Source: Clostridium sp. BNL1100 (GTDB taxonomy: Bacteria; Bacillota; Clostridia; Acetivibrionales; DSM-1351). From it: a DNA stretch of 64,000 nucleotides. Positions 46,805 to 55,720 of the stretch are shown here, piece by piece (positions within the stretch are counted from its first letter, which is position 1; every line of letters starts with the position of its first letter). The position numbers and the translations under genes were made by a program. The notes under the pieces were generated by a model. It made no database searches. It was not told the origin of the DNA and saw nothing but the letters and a program-made list of their open reading frames with translations. The stretch lies in NCBI RefSeq assembly GCF_000244875.1, contig NC_016791.1, positions 62,001-126,000 on the forward strand. Reading direction: 5' to 3'.

Positions 46805-48379
46805 ATGGGTGTTTTCAAAATGCAGGATAATTATTTTCATTTTAAGTACAAATATATAAGATTGCTGGGACACGGTGGCTGCGGAGAAGTGTACCTAGCC
46901 GAAAATACTAAGTTGGGCAATTTCTGGGCTGTAAAGGAAATTCTAAAGGGCAGGAATTCTACCATCAGCGGTTACTTGGAACCTGAGATATTAAAGAGAT
47001 TAAATCACCCTGCACTTCCGAGAATATGTGATGTTTATGAAGATGAACGATGTATATATATCGTTGAGGACTATATAGAAGGAACCTGCCTTAAACAGAT
47101 ACTTTACGAAAAAGGCAGTGTTGCGGAGAAAAAGGCAGTAGAATGGGGGATACAGCTGTGCAGTGTGCTGGATTATCTCCACAGTCAGAAGCCTGATCCT
47201 GTTATATATGGTGATATGAAGCCCCATAACATCATTTTGACAAAGGGAGATACAATCAAACTCATTGATTTTGGAATATCCTCTACGTTAAACGAATCAC
47301 GGGATAAACCTCCCGGCGTGACAGAAACCGCATTTATAGGCACAAAAGGCTATGCGGCTCCGGAACAATTCATGGGAGGTTGCTTATCCCCGGCAACAGA
47401 TATTTATTCTCTAGGAATTACTTTGATTCATCTTATCACAGGGGTTGACCCCGTAAAGAATTATTCTTTTTATCAGAATAATAATTTCTCAGAATCCCTT
47501 TCATCTGAAATACACGAAATACTTAAAAAATGTATAAATCCAAAGCCTGATATCCGATACGGGACGGCAGAAGAACTTATGAAAGCCCTTAGACATTATC
47601 TTTTGGTAAGTTCGGATACTCTCATTTCTAAATCCGTTCATGGAGTATTCCCATCCTACATATTTTCTAAAATAACTGCAATAACCGGAGCTGGTGGGAC
47701 AGGTGTTTCTACACTTACAGCGGCAGTGGCTGAACAAGCTTCAAAGTCTGGTAATTCCGTGTGCATAGTTGATTTAAGTAAGTCAGGAGATTTAGTAAAA
47801 ATTTTTGTTCGGGCCGGTGAAAATTCCCCTTCAACCCTTCCACAAAAAATTAAACCTAACATGTACTATCTGAGGCCTTCCATCGAAGTATCGGGTAATT
47901 CACTAGAGAATATGACCTTGAACAAGCTGTTGGGACAACTGCAGGAGAAATACAGATACATATTTATTGACGGGACACCGGACATTCTGAGCTCTATAGA
48001 AATATATCTTGATAAGATTTTTATTGTCTCTGACATGAATCCTTTTGGTATCTCTAAAATGTTTCAAATTCTTGAAAGGGAAGGTCTGGCGGAGAAAATA
48101 GTATCTAGGACTTCTTTTATAATCAATAAATTTTATAAAGGTGAATTAAGTTCAGATATACTTTTAAACGGTGTTTTTAATAACGAACTGTTTGTAAAGA
48201 CGGAAATTTTTGAGGTTCCCTACAGCGACAAGGTATATCTAAAGTGGATGTACGGGTATTTTGAAGAATTTACAGGATTTAACGGTTTACTATCTGATAA
48301 TTTCAAAAAAGCTATATCAAATATCATTTTACATAAAGTCATTTTCAATGAAAAGAAAAGTTTATTTAAAAAGGAGTAA
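46805..48379 (+). CDS. Ser/Thr protein kinase fused to a ParA/MinD-like P-loop domain
   Basis: This 524-residue protein heads the Tad pilus locus. The kinase (about 15-270) has a glycine loop LGHGGCGEVYLA, the AVKE lysine, YGDMKPHN where HRDxKxxN is expected, LIDFGIS for DFG, and APEQF. The HRD aspartate is kept but His-Arg is replaced, so it is a non-RD kinase. No transmembrane helix is evident. The C-terminal half has a deviant Walker A GAGGTGVSTLTAA near residue 294 and a CIVDLSKSGD strand, as in ParA/TadZ-like ATPases. The start is ambiguous (46799, 46805 or 46820); none has a strong ribosome binding site. Confidence 0.88.
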   Translation: MGVFKMQDNYFHFKYKYIRLLGHGGCGEVYLAENTKLGNFWAVKEILKGRNSTISGYLEPEILKRLNHPALPRICDVYEDERCIYIVEDYIEGTCLKQILYEKGSVAEKKAVEWGIQLCSVLDYLHSQKPDPVIYGDMKPHNIILTKGDTIKLIDFGISSTLNESRDKPPGVTETAFIGTKGYAAPEQFMGGCLSPATDIYSLGITLIHLITGVDPVKNYSFYQNNNFSESLSSEIHEILKKCINPKPDIRYGTAEELMKALRHYLLVSSDTLISKSVHGVFPSYIFSKITAITGAGGTGVSTLTAAVAEQASKSGNSVCIVDLSKSGDLVKIFVRAGENSPSTLPQKIKPNMYYLRPSIEVSGNSLENMTLNKLLGQLQEKYRYIFIDGTPDILSSIEIYLDKIFIVSDMNPFGISKMFQILEREGLAEKIVSRTSFIINKFYKGELSSDILLNGVFNNELFVKTEIFEVPYSDKVYLKWMYGYFEEFTGFNGLLSDNFKKAISNIILHKVIFNEKKSLFKKE

Positions 48380-48384
48380 AGTCT

Positions 48385-49041
48385 ATGAGTAAAAGGCTTA
48401 TTATAAAGACGGTACTTATCTGTCTCGGTTTTCTTCTGATTTTGGATTCCGCATTATTTGCATATATCTTTACAAAATATCCGATTAATACGGAAAAGAC
48501 AATATCTGTTGTTGTAGCAACTGCAGATATAAAAGAAGGGACAGTAATAGAAGAACATTTTCTTAGGAAAAAAGAAATATACGCATCGGCAGTAAGTTCT
48601 AATGTTGAAACGGAAGTTGGTAATATTGCAGGGAAAAAGGCCCTTACAAATATACACAAGGATGATTACATAAGATCATACGACCTTCTGGAAAGGAAGG
48701 ACTGGTATAAGGATGATGAAAGAATTATTATTTTGCCAGTTAGTATGGAGGAAAGACTGGCTAATTTAGTAAGAAAGGGTTCGTATGTTGACATAAGACT
48801 GCAAAGGGACACTAGTGAAGTTACAGAGGATGTTTTATACAAAATACAGGTAAAGGATGTACTGGACGATGCAGGTATAGCCTTAGATTCCAAGTCTGCG
48901 GTGAACTCTAAAACCGCTTACTTAAAGTTGGTTTTAGGTAAGAAGGATAGGCAAAAGATATATTCTGCATTAAGAAGCGGAAAGCTTATTTATGAGTTGT
49001 ACTGCGATAGTACACAAAAATCAGGAGGGGAGGTTAATTAA
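48385..49041 (+). CDS. cpaB: CpaB-like pilus assembly protein (SAF domain)
   Basis: CpaB/RcpC proteins belong to the Tad pilus secretion channel region. This 218-residue protein has one N-terminal transmembrane helix (8-30) and an extracytoplasmic SAF domain (VVATADIKEGTVIEEHFLRK). A second domain contains LPVSMEERLANLVRKGSYVDI. It follows the kinase gene by 5 bases, and its stop overlaps the next start. Confidence 0.85.
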   Translation: MSKRLIIKTVLICLGFLLILDSALFAYIFTKYPINTEKTISVVVATADIKEGTVIEEHFLRKKEIYASAVSSNVETEVGNIAGKKALTNIHKDDYIRSYDLLERKDWYKDDERIIILPVSMEERLANLVRKGSYVDIRLQRDTSEVTEDVLYKIQVKDVLDDAGIALDSKSAVNSKTAYLKLVLGKKDRQKIYSALRSGKLIYELYCDSTQKSGGEVN

Positions 49042-49847
49042 TGGGTAAAACGGCAGCGGTGATATCAGAGGTCAAGAACTCCGGCAAGTCAGTTTTTACG
49101 TATATTCTGGCGAACCATATCAGGGAAATGGTAACACAGGATACTAAAATACTGGTTTGCTGTCTTAATTCAAAATTCAGCCTTCTTTATAAACTGATGG
49201 GTATAAATGAGTCCTCCCCCGGAATTGAGGAATTTATAAATCTACAGGAATCGGGATGTGAAAATAAAGCCCGGGCTTTAGAGGATTTGATTCCAAAGTC
49301 AAATGGCATATACTTTCTGGGAAGCTATAAAACCACAAATTCCTATGTTAACCGTAATATTGACGGCTTTTCAACACTTGTTGACAGTCTTGAAAAAACC
49401 TTTGATTTAATAATATTTGATACTGTATCCAGCAAAGAAAATACTCTTACTAACATAGTATTTGAAAAATCATCTATGCTTATAAATCTTTTTGTTCAGG
49501 ATGCAGAAAGCGTAAATAAGCTTAACTTGGTTGGAGATAAGATGATACATAAACGGAAAGAAATGTATCTTATATCAAAGTATAGAGATATTTATCCCAG
49601 AGTAAGTGATATAAAGCGAAGATTTTCTCTGGATAAGCTGTATAAGATGGATTACTGCAAAACTTTACAGGAAATGAAAAACAGGGACAGCCTTCATCTT
49701 TATTTACAAAGAGATACAGAATGCAACCATTCTGTAAGGCTTATTTCAAAATATATTACCCAAGTATTTAATCTTGATATAAAAGGTAAAAAGCAAGAAG
49801 ACAAAAGGGTGAATTATTTAAAAAGTATATTTGACATCCTTACGTAA
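49041..49847 (+). CDS. tadZ: TadZ/CpaE-like ATPase
   Basis: This 268-residue protein resembles the ParA-type polar localisation factor of Tad pili. The P-loop SEVKNSGKSVFTYIL (residues 8-22) is a deviant Walker A with the final GKS, and FDLIIFDTVSSKE is the Walker B region. No receiver domain is present, unlike many CpaE proteins. Together with the fused P-loop domain upstream this gives two ParA-like proteins in one locus. Confidence 0.78.
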   Translation: MGKTAAVISEVKNSGKSVFTYILANHIREMVTQDTKILVCCLNSKFSLLYKLMGINESSPGIEEFINLQESGCENKARALEDLIPKSNGIYFLGSYKTTNSYVNRNIDGFSTLVDSLEKTFDLIIFDTVSSKENTLTNIVFEKSSMLINLFVQDAESVNKLNLVGDKMIHKRKEMYLISKYRDIYPRVSDIKRRFSLDKLYKMDYCKTLQEMKNRDSLHLYLQRDTECNHSVRLISKYITQVFNLDIKGKKQEDKRVNYLKSIFDILT

Positions 49848-49881
49848 ACTTATTTTGTAATTTTTAAAGGGGGTTAAAAGT

Positions 49882-51429
49882 GTGAGAACGTTACTAAAGT
49901 TGTGTTTAAAGGAATTAATGGACTATGTAGAGGAAGAATTGAGACTAAACGGACTCAATGGAATAAAAGAATATAAGGAAGATACGGCAGGTATTATTCT
50001 TGAAAATACAAAACAGGCTCAAAAGCTTTTGGCAATGGACGGAAGCCCTAAAGCAAGGGAATTTATACAAAACAGCATATATTTCTTACTCATAGAAAAG
50101 TCTGAAATCATTACCCAGGAAAATATTGATGGAATTTTGGGAGAGTATCACATAAATTATTATGAAAATATATATACAGGCGGTGAAGCAAAATTCATAT
50201 CTAAGCCTATTGACACGGAGCTTGCAGAGCATTTAAGTCGGTATTCTATTAGTATAGACGACGATTTCGATATAAAGCTGCAAAAGCTTACCCAAATCAT
50301 TTATCAGGAGGTATACGGGTATGGTATCCTTGATGAACTGATTTTCGACCCGGTGCTCAATGAAGTAGCCTGTACAAGGAGCGACTATATATGGATTCAA
50401 TACAAGGGTATCAAAAGGCATATTCCCAATAAGGCCTTTTGCTTCAGCAGTGAGGATATCTATAGAAAATTAATAGAGAACAGGTTAACCTCAACAGCAA
50501 GAGAAGAAATGAACGCAGGAGCACCCCTGGTATATGCAGTCTTAAAAAATGGAGCAAGAGTAACTGCTCTAAGACCTCCCTTATCAAAATATTATGTAGT
50601 TAATGTGAGATTGTTTGCTCCTAAAACTCAATTGGTGAATTATAGGGATAACTTTATTGAAAATAGAATTGCCCGTATCATTGAACTTCTTGCGGGAAAA
50701 GGAAGAAGAAATGTAGCTATTATAGGGGAACAGGGTTCGGGAAAAACTACTGCAGCTGACGAGCTGATTATAAAGCAACTTGACCCGGATATAAGTATAG
50801 GTCTGGCAGAAAACATACATGAGCTGAATATCTCTTCAAACTATCCCGGAAAGAATATAGTTGAACTGCAATACACAAAGGAGTTTAAGCCATCGGATAT
50901 AACAGAGGTTTTTTTCAGACTTAACAGGGATATTGTAATATACGGTGAGGTCAGGAATTCATACGAAGCCTTTGAAATGATAAAGGCTATGCTAAGACAG
51001 GCCAGAGGCAGTTTATTTACCTTTCATTCATCAAGTCCCAGACGTATGATCCATGACCTAAGACAGCTATTAATGCAGACCGGCTATTATACCGACTTCA
51101 GGGAAGCCCAGTTTGATGTGGCAGATGCGGTTGACCTGATAATACACATAAAACTGGACAGAGAAACGGGACAACGTTATGTATACAAAGTTGCAGAAGT
51201 TTTAGCCTGTGAAGAAAACATGACCTTTCAGATAAACGACCTTTTTGTTTTTGACAGGGAAAAAGGGAAGTACATATCAAACAAGAACGGTCTGTCAAAG
51301 CAGCAATTACTATCCTGTCTGGAGTATGAATTTACCCAATCAGATGCAGAAGAATTGAGCAGATTGTTTTGCCAGAGTAATTCAGACAATGATTCTGGCG
51401 ATGTTTTGCCGGAGGTTGATACAATATGA
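49882..51429 (+). CDS. tadA: Pilus assembly ATPase TadA/CpaF
   Basis: This VirB11/CpaF-type secretion ATPase powers Tad pilus assembly. In 515 residues, Walker A is GEQGSGKTTAADE near residue 283, the Asp box region is IVIYGEVRNSYEAFEMIKAM and the His box region RGSLFTFHSSSP. The start is GTG at 49882 with a GGGGG ahead. The stop overlaps the next gene's ATG by 4 bases. Confidence 0.9.
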   Translation: MRTLLKLCLKELMDYVEEELRLNGLNGIKEYKEDTAGIILENTKQAQKLLAMDGSPKAREFIQNSIYFLLIEKSEIITQENIDGILGEYHINYYENIYTGGEAKFISKPIDTELAEHLSRYSISIDDDFDIKLQKLTQIIYQEVYGYGILDELIFDPVLNEVACTRSDYIWIQYKGIKRHIPNKAFCFSSEDIYRKLIENRLTSTAREEMNAGAPLVYAVLKNGARVTALRPPLSKYYVVNVRLFAPKTQLVNYRDNFIENRIARIIELLAGKGRRNVAIIGEQGSGKTTAADELIIKQLDPDISIGLAENIHELNISSNYPGKNIVELQYTKEFKPSDITEVFFRLNRDIVIYGEVRNSYEAFEMIKAMLRQARGSLFTFHSSSPRRMIHDLRQLLMQTGYYTDFREAQFDVADAVDLIIHIKLDRETGQRYVYKVAEVLACEENMTFQINDLFVFDREKGKYISNKNGLSKQQLLSCLEYEFTQSDAEELSRLFCQSNSDNDSGDVLPEVDTI

Positions 51430-52385
51430 CGGAAATAGAGAGATTATCAACTACAATTATAACTTTAATAAATAACTACCAACCGTACATTATCATGATT
51501 CTATCAGGAATGCTGCTGCTTTTAACAGGTATAGGAACTTCTGTATATAAGGGAGTTTTGAAAGAAAGTAAGTACAGAATTAAAAAAGCCAAGCCGGGAC
51601 GATTTGTTGAGTGTTTGGAAGTAATTACAGAAAAGTATCCATTAAAATATGTTTCAAAGAGACTGGATAAGGCATTAGGATATCTGATTCTGGACAACAT
51701 TACCCAGAGAAAACTTGTGGCAATATTCTCTATTCTTATACCCATAACCGGCCTTTTAATCTATTATACAATTGAAGCAATTATGAAGCTTTGGTATACA
51801 AAGCTGGTTGCGCTTGCCTTATGTTTTATGGTACCGTATTATACCTTTACCTTAACTCTTGATTATCTCAGATACAGTATAAAGCAAAGAATACCCTCCT
51901 TTATTGATTCCTTCAGAAGCTCTTTTGTTTCCCATAATAGAATAAAACCTGCATTGCAGGAATGTTGCTCAAATGCTAATAAACATCTGGCAAGGATAAT
52001 GTTAAGGGTATCGGACAGCTCTGATATCAATGACAGCCTCTGTGTCGTAAGGGACCGGATAAATGATACCTGGTTTAATATATTTGTGACACTTCTTATA
52101 AATTACAGAGAGAATGGCGGAGAACTTATAAACCAGCTTTACAAGCTGAATAAGACAATAACCCGCTACAACAACATTGAGAAAAAGAAAAACAGAAGGC
52201 TTATCTGGTATGAATTTTTTACACTAGGTGCAAGTATATTCAGCCTGCCTGTAATTATACTCATAAACAAAATGATTCTTGGAGCGAATATGAGGCTGTA
52301 TTACAACACCGCACAAGCTGCGGGAAAAATAGCAATTTATTCTCTTTCGGCTTTAATAATAGTACGTGTTCTTAGAAGACTGTAA
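51426..52385 (+). CDS. tadB: TadB-like pilus assembly membrane protein
   Basis: This 319-residue protein is a GspF/T2SSF-type platform protein. It has transmembrane helices near 20-40, two around 98-140, and two at the C-terminus, with cytosolic helical bundle FIDSFRSSFVSHNRIKPALQ and ENGGELINQLYKLNKTI between. It directly follows tadA with ATGA overlap and forms a pair with the next gene. Confidence 0.82.
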   Translation: MTEIERLSTTIITLINNYQPYIIMILSGMLLLLTGIGTSVYKGVLKESKYRIKKAKPGRFVECLEVITEKYPLKYVSKRLDKALGYLILDNITQRKLVAIFSILIPITGLLIYYTIEAIMKLWYTKLVALALCFMVPYYTFTLTLDYLRYSIKQRIPSFIDSFRSSFVSHNRIKPALQECCSNANKHLARIMLRVSDSSDINDSLCVVRDRINDTWFNIFVTLLINYRENGGELINQLYKLNKTITRYNNIEKKKNRRLIWYEFFTLGASIFSLPVIILINKMILGANMRLYYNTAQAAGKIAIYSLSALIIVRVLRRL

Positions 52386-52411
52386 AAGAGAAAGGGAGAT
52401 GAAAAGAGGAT

Positions 52412-53527
52412 ATGTTATTTATTCTGTTGATTATTGTTGGTGTTTTAGTAGTTCTTTGTGGATTAAGTTTGAAGATTATTAAAATATCTAAAGACACTAA
52501 AAGAAAAAATATCACAGATGTTATTGGAAGTGTTGAGGAAAATATCTTTGTAAAAAAAGTTCTTTATATTCTTACAAAGAATAAAGGCCATTGGTTGAAC
52601 AGGTTTGAAGCCCGTGTACTGGAACTTAGCGAAGTTGGAATTAGTTTAAGAAGACTGTATCTGATTAAGATATTATGTTTTTTATTGTGTATTGTTGTTT
52701 TTTTGGCTATAAGATATACAAATATGGGTTATGAACAAAGACTTGTCATTGAGAGGACTGAGAAGGAGGATTCACTTTTTTATAGTCCGCAGTCACAGGA
52801 TAATTGGCAATACCGCTTCTACAGGATAGTTTTATCAAAAGTTGGAGAGGATGTGCTTGAAAGCTCAGATGATACAGAATTGTACCGTCTGGTTGAAGAA
52901 AAAGTGGCTGAGGTTCTGAACTCATCAGATAAACAGGAGATTGATGAAAAAACAGGATGGTTTATAAATAAATGGGAGGATACACATAAAATAGGGTTTT
53001 TTAAACCTCGATATCTGTGGTTGATATTGATTTCGTTGTTCCTTCCGGACATATTTCTTGTTGTTTGGTGGCTTGTAAAGGGTGCATTATATAAAAAAGA
53101 GATAATCAAACTTGAATACATATTTCAACTCCTTGCCAGAATAGACGGAATAAAAACACTTGACATAATCTGTGAACTGGAGAAATCCTCAAAAACGTAT
53201 GAAGATTGGCTTCGGCAATTTGCGGTAATATTCAGGTATGATAAAAAGAAGGGTTTTGATTACCTGAAAAACAAAAACGTTAAGAGCCTGTCGAAATTCA
53301 CTGATATTATGGAAATATACAGTCTCCACGACAAGGAGGTTGCATTGCAAATACTGGACAGAGAGGCTATGGAGAGGGACGAGGCAATAATCATGGTAGC
53401 AGATGAAACACTGGACTTTATTGATTTAATAGCATTTATCAGCATTGTACCTTTGGTATATGAGCTGGCTAGACTTATGCTGAATCCTATGCTGGATATC
53501 GTTTATAAGGCCTTTGAATTCATTTAA
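52412..53527 (+). CDS. tadC: TadC-like pilus assembly membrane protein
   Basis: This is the second platform protein, 371 residues. N-terminal helix at 1-22, another near 85-105, a pair near 210-235, and a final pair at the C-terminus. The soluble part includes YLWLILISLFLPDIFLV and the bundle LEYIFQLLARIDGIKTL. The assignment rests on position and topology more than on motifs. Confidence 0.75.
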   Translation: MLFILLIIVGVLVVLCGLSLKIIKISKDTKRKNITDVIGSVEENIFVKKVLYILTKNKGHWLNRFEARVLELSEVGISLRRLYLIKILCFLLCIVVFLAIRYTNMGYEQRLVIERTEKEDSLFYSPQSQDNWQYRFYRIVLSKVGEDVLESSDDTELYRLVEEKVAEVLNSSDKQEIDEKTGWFINKWEDTHKIGFFKPRYLWLILISLFLPDIFLVVWWLVKGALYKKEIIKLEYIFQLLARIDGIKTLDIICELEKSSKTYEDWLRQFAVIFRYDKKKGFDYLKNKNVKSLSKFTDIMEIYSLHDKEVALQILDREAMERDEAIIMVADETLDFIDLIAFISIVPLVYELARLMLNPMLDIVYKAFEFI

Positions 53528-53538
53528 AGGAGAGAGGT

Positions 53539-53697
53539 ATGAAACAGGTAATCATAACTATAATAATGATGGCTATAGCACTGGCCCTTGTAATAGGCGC
53601 GGTAGTTCCATTAATAAGGCACGGGGCAGAAACGGGAAACCTTGCGGTAACCAAGGGGTACAGTGTACTTCCGCATATTGAAAATATTTTAAATTAA
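53539..53697 (+). CDS. Pilin-like small membrane protein, copy 1 (52 aa)
   Basis: A short gene right after tadC with AGGAGAGAGG as ribosome binding site. It encodes 52 residues beginning MKQVIITIIMMAIALALVIG, a hydrophobic N-terminal helix followed by VVPLIRHG and a short polar tail. It is the first of three tandem paralogues. The helix, length and position match Flp-type pilins, but the usual Gly cleavage site and EY motif are not seen. If it is the pilin, the leader is unusually short or absent. Confidence 0.8.
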   Translation: MKQVIITIIMMAIALALVIGAVVPLIRHGAETGNLAVTKGYSVLPHIENILN

Positions 53698-53720
53698 GAT
53701 AGAAAGGGTAGGAAAAATAT

Positions 53721-53888
53721 ATGAAAAAAATAATTATCTCTATAGCAATGTTTGCAATAGCAATGGCACTTCTTGTTGCTGTAATTGTACCTCTTGCCAA
53801 TCATGGCAGGGAGAACGGCGTTAAGGTTGAAGGGCAGTTGGATACCGTAGATTCGCAGATAAACACACTAAGCGGTACTATACGTTAA
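53721..53888 (+). CDS. Pilin-like small membrane protein, copy 2 (55 aa)
   Basis: This paralogue of the preceding gene starts MKKIIISIAMFAIAMALL, then VIVPLANHGRENG and an amphipathic tail with QLDTVDSQINTLSG. Spacing is 23 bases. It shows the same layout: two N-terminal residues, a hydrophobic helix of about 22 residues, (V/I)VP, and a polar C-terminus. Confidence 0.8.
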   Translation: MKKIIISIAMFAIAMALLVAVIVPLANHGRENGVKVEGQLDTVDSQINTLSGTIR

Positions 53889-53900
53889 TCGGGGGCATAT

Positions 53901-54053
53901 ATGAAAAATATAATAATTGCGATAATCATGTTTGCACTATGCGTAGCTTTGGTGATAGGAACTGTAGTTCCGACATCAGAGCTGATATCGGATACAGGCG
54001 AAAAGGTTTATCAGTCTGTAAAAAAACTTAACGATAACATTAAGGATGATTGA
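53901..54053 (+). CDS. Pilin-like small membrane protein, copy 3 (50 aa)
   Basis: The third paralogue starts MKNIIIAIIMFALCVALV, then GTVVPTSELISDTG and a Lys/Asn-rich end. It lies 12 bases after copy 2. The three proteins align across the helix and the VVP motif, while the tails differ in sequence and charge, as expected of major and minor subunits of one fibre (inference). Confidence 0.8.
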   Translation: MKNIIIAIIMFALCVALVIGTVVPTSELISDTGEKVYQSVKKLNDNIKDD

Positions 54054-54076
54054 TTGCACTAAACTTGGGAGGATGG

Positions 54077-54523
54077 ATGAATAAAATATATGCATTTCTT
54101 ATTATTATTCCTTTAATTGCAGTTCTCTTTTTTAAAACCCTCACATTTTATGAATATGATACCAAGCAAAGGTATGTAAAAAATACGGTGGATAGTGTTG
54201 CTCACAAGGTTATGATTACAGGGGTTATGACTGTTAGCGACCAGGAAGAACTTCTTGAAAAGCTCGGCAAACTGGGGACTTTCCGGGCCAGTAATATTAG
54301 TATCAAATGCGGAAACGTACAGTCGGATGGAACAGTTGGCGGCCTTGGCAACTATGTTTTGGGAAGTGTTCTGGACAGGGGAGAAATATTCAGTATATAT
54401 GTTGAATCGGAGAATGAGAGCATTTTTTCCGAAACGGAGGTTAATTCTGATAATGAAGGCAATGAATTACACTACAGGGCGAAAGCTACATGCAGGGTTG
54501 AAAAAAACAGTGGGGAGGATTAA
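54077..54523 (+). CDS. Pseudopilin-like protein of the Tad locus
   Basis: This 148-residue protein has one N-terminal transmembrane helix (4-22) and an extracytoplasmic domain with YVKNTVDSVAHKVMITGVMT. The single helix, the extracytoplasmic domain and the location resemble minor pseudopilins of Tad or type II systems. I recognise no family. The ATG at 54077 follows GGGAGG by only 4 bases; no better codon exists in frame. It overlaps the next gene by about 71 bases. Confidence 0.7.
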   Translation: MNKIYAFLIIIPLIAVLFFKTLTFYEYDTKQRYVKNTVDSVAHKVMITGVMTVSDQEELLEKLGKLGTFRASNISIKCGNVQSDGTVGGLGNYVLGSVLDRGEIFSIYVESENESIFSETEVNSDNEGNELHYRAKATCRVEKNSGED

Positions 54524-55181
54524 GAGCCGGAAAGGTGGGGGCTTGGGAGTGCTTTTCATAGGTTTGGCTGTAAGCTTTCTTGTATTGCTTGTATTTGTAA
54601 GCGTAGCAGACTATGCAGTTTATACCTATAAAAGGAATTCTATTTCCAAGGCAATGGATTATGCCGTAACTGCAGCAGTACAGAATATTAACAAAGATAA
54701 AAGCCTTGAAGGACTTTCAGAGGGATTTAATGAAAACACGGGAACAAGGCTTACAGACAGTATTGAAATAGATGTTGACAGGGCTGAAATAACCTTTCTT
54801 TCAGTGCTTGAATCAAACTTCAATCAAGAACAAACAGATATAAAAGGAAATTTACTTATTTGTGCTACATCAGTTAGTGGAGAAGATATAAACTATAAGA
54901 TAAAAACATCATCAGGAGAGGTATTGGTCGGAACTGTTGAGACCCCTTACTTAATTGAAGACAGAATTAATGATGCAGCAAAGGGATGCTGGCCGGATTC
55001 GTATGAGGACAGTAGCAGAATATCAATAAACGCCAATCCTAAAACAAATATGGTTGAGAGAGGTACTTATTTATTTGCTTATATAAAGGGTATAAGAATT
55101 ACCGGGATATTTACTGAAAGAAAATTGGCTCTATCATGCTTTGGGGGGGCAAAGCTTGATAGAGCCAATGTGAAGAACTAA
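54453..55181 (+). CDS. TadE/TadG-like pilus-associated protein
   Basis: This 242-residue protein has a basic N-terminus, then KGGGLGVLFIGLAVSFLVLL, a single transmembrane helix, and an extracytoplasmic domain. That layout is typical of TadE/TadG pseudopilins, which begin with a GxxxVEF-like stretch. The start at ATG 54453 overlaps the previous gene; a start at 54543 (TTG) after GGTGGGGG is possible. Its last 19 codons contain a 20-bp inverted repeat. Confidence 0.7.
   Translation: MKAMNYTTGRKLHAGLKKTVGRIKSRKGGGLGVLFIGLAVSFLVLLVFVSVADYAVYTYKRNSISKAMDYAVTAAVQNINKDKSLEGLSEGFNENTGTRLTDSIEIDVDRAEITFLSVLESNFNQEQTDIKGNLLICATSVSGEDINYKIKTSSGEVLVGTVETPYLIEDRINDAAKGCWPDSYEDSSRISINANPKTNMVERGTYLFAYIKGIRITGIFTERKLALSCFGGAKLDRANVKN
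55124..55169. repeat. 20-bp inverted repeat at the end of the Tad locus
   Basis: The arms ATTGGCTCTATCA+GCTTTG (55124-55143) and CAAAGC+TGATAGAGCCAAT (55150-55169) are complementary except at one position, and the loop is six G residues. It lies in the coding sequence of the last Tad gene, 18 bases before the convergent ohrR stop. It has no T-tract, so it would end transcription only as a strong hairpin or act as an RNA stabiliser. Confidence 0.8.
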
Positions 55182-55186
55182 ATAAA

Positions 55187-55615
55187 TTAACCCAATTGCT
55201 GCAACAGTTTATGGAGATATTTTTGAAGCTGGACTATCTCTTCCATAGGCAAGTCAATACAGCTGCCAATTCTGTTGGGGATATCCAGGGCCTTATCCCG
55301 TAAATTTTTTCCCTCTTCGGTTAACCTTATATAAACATTTCTTTCGTCATCAGAGCTTCTTTGCCTGACAACCAGATTCTGCGACTCCATTTTTTTAAAT
55401 AATGGGGTTAATGTACCGGAATCAAGAAACAACTTTTTGCCAAGATCCTTTACGGTTATATTATCCTCTTCCCAAAGGGCCATAAGAGCTATATATTGAG
55501 TATACGTAATCCCTAAGGGGTCAAGATAAGGTTTATATTTTTTTATGATTTCCTTTGAACACGCATACAGGGGAAAGCATAGCTGATTTTCCAATTTCAG
55601 TTTATCGTACGGCAT
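55187..55615 (-). CDS. ohrR: OhrR-type MarR family organic peroxide regulator
   Basis: This 142-residue MarR-family repressor is of the OhrR type. The reactive Cys13 lies in LENQLCFPLYA. The winged helix core reads DLGKKLFLDSGTLTPLFKKM and SSDDERNVYIRLTEEG. Oxidation of that Cys by organic peroxides releases DNA. It is next to a glutathione peroxidase gene, the likely target. Confidence 0.92.
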   Translation of the reverse strand: MPYDKLKLENQLCFPLYACSKEIIKKYKPYLDPLGITYTQYIALMALWEEDNITVKDLGKKLFLDSGTLTPLFKKMESQNLVVRQRSSDDERNVYIRLTEEGKNLRDKALDIPNRIGSCIDLPMEEIVQLQKYLHKLLQQLG

Positions 55616-55656
55616 ATAAATTCTCCTTAAAAAGTCATCTTAAAATTAGAATATCA

Positions 55657-55671
55657 TACAATTCAATTTTA
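55657..55671 (-). promoter_or_regulatory. Candidate OhrR operator upstream of ohrR
   Basis: TACAATTCAATTTTA resembles the OhrR consensus TACAATT-AATTGTA, with one perfect half and one imperfect half. It lies 42 bases upstream of the ohrR start and would give autoregulation. Confidence 0.5.
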
Positions 55672-55720
55672 TAAAACCATATCGAATAACGGTATTTGAA
55701 ATCAGCCACAGGCAAAGGAA

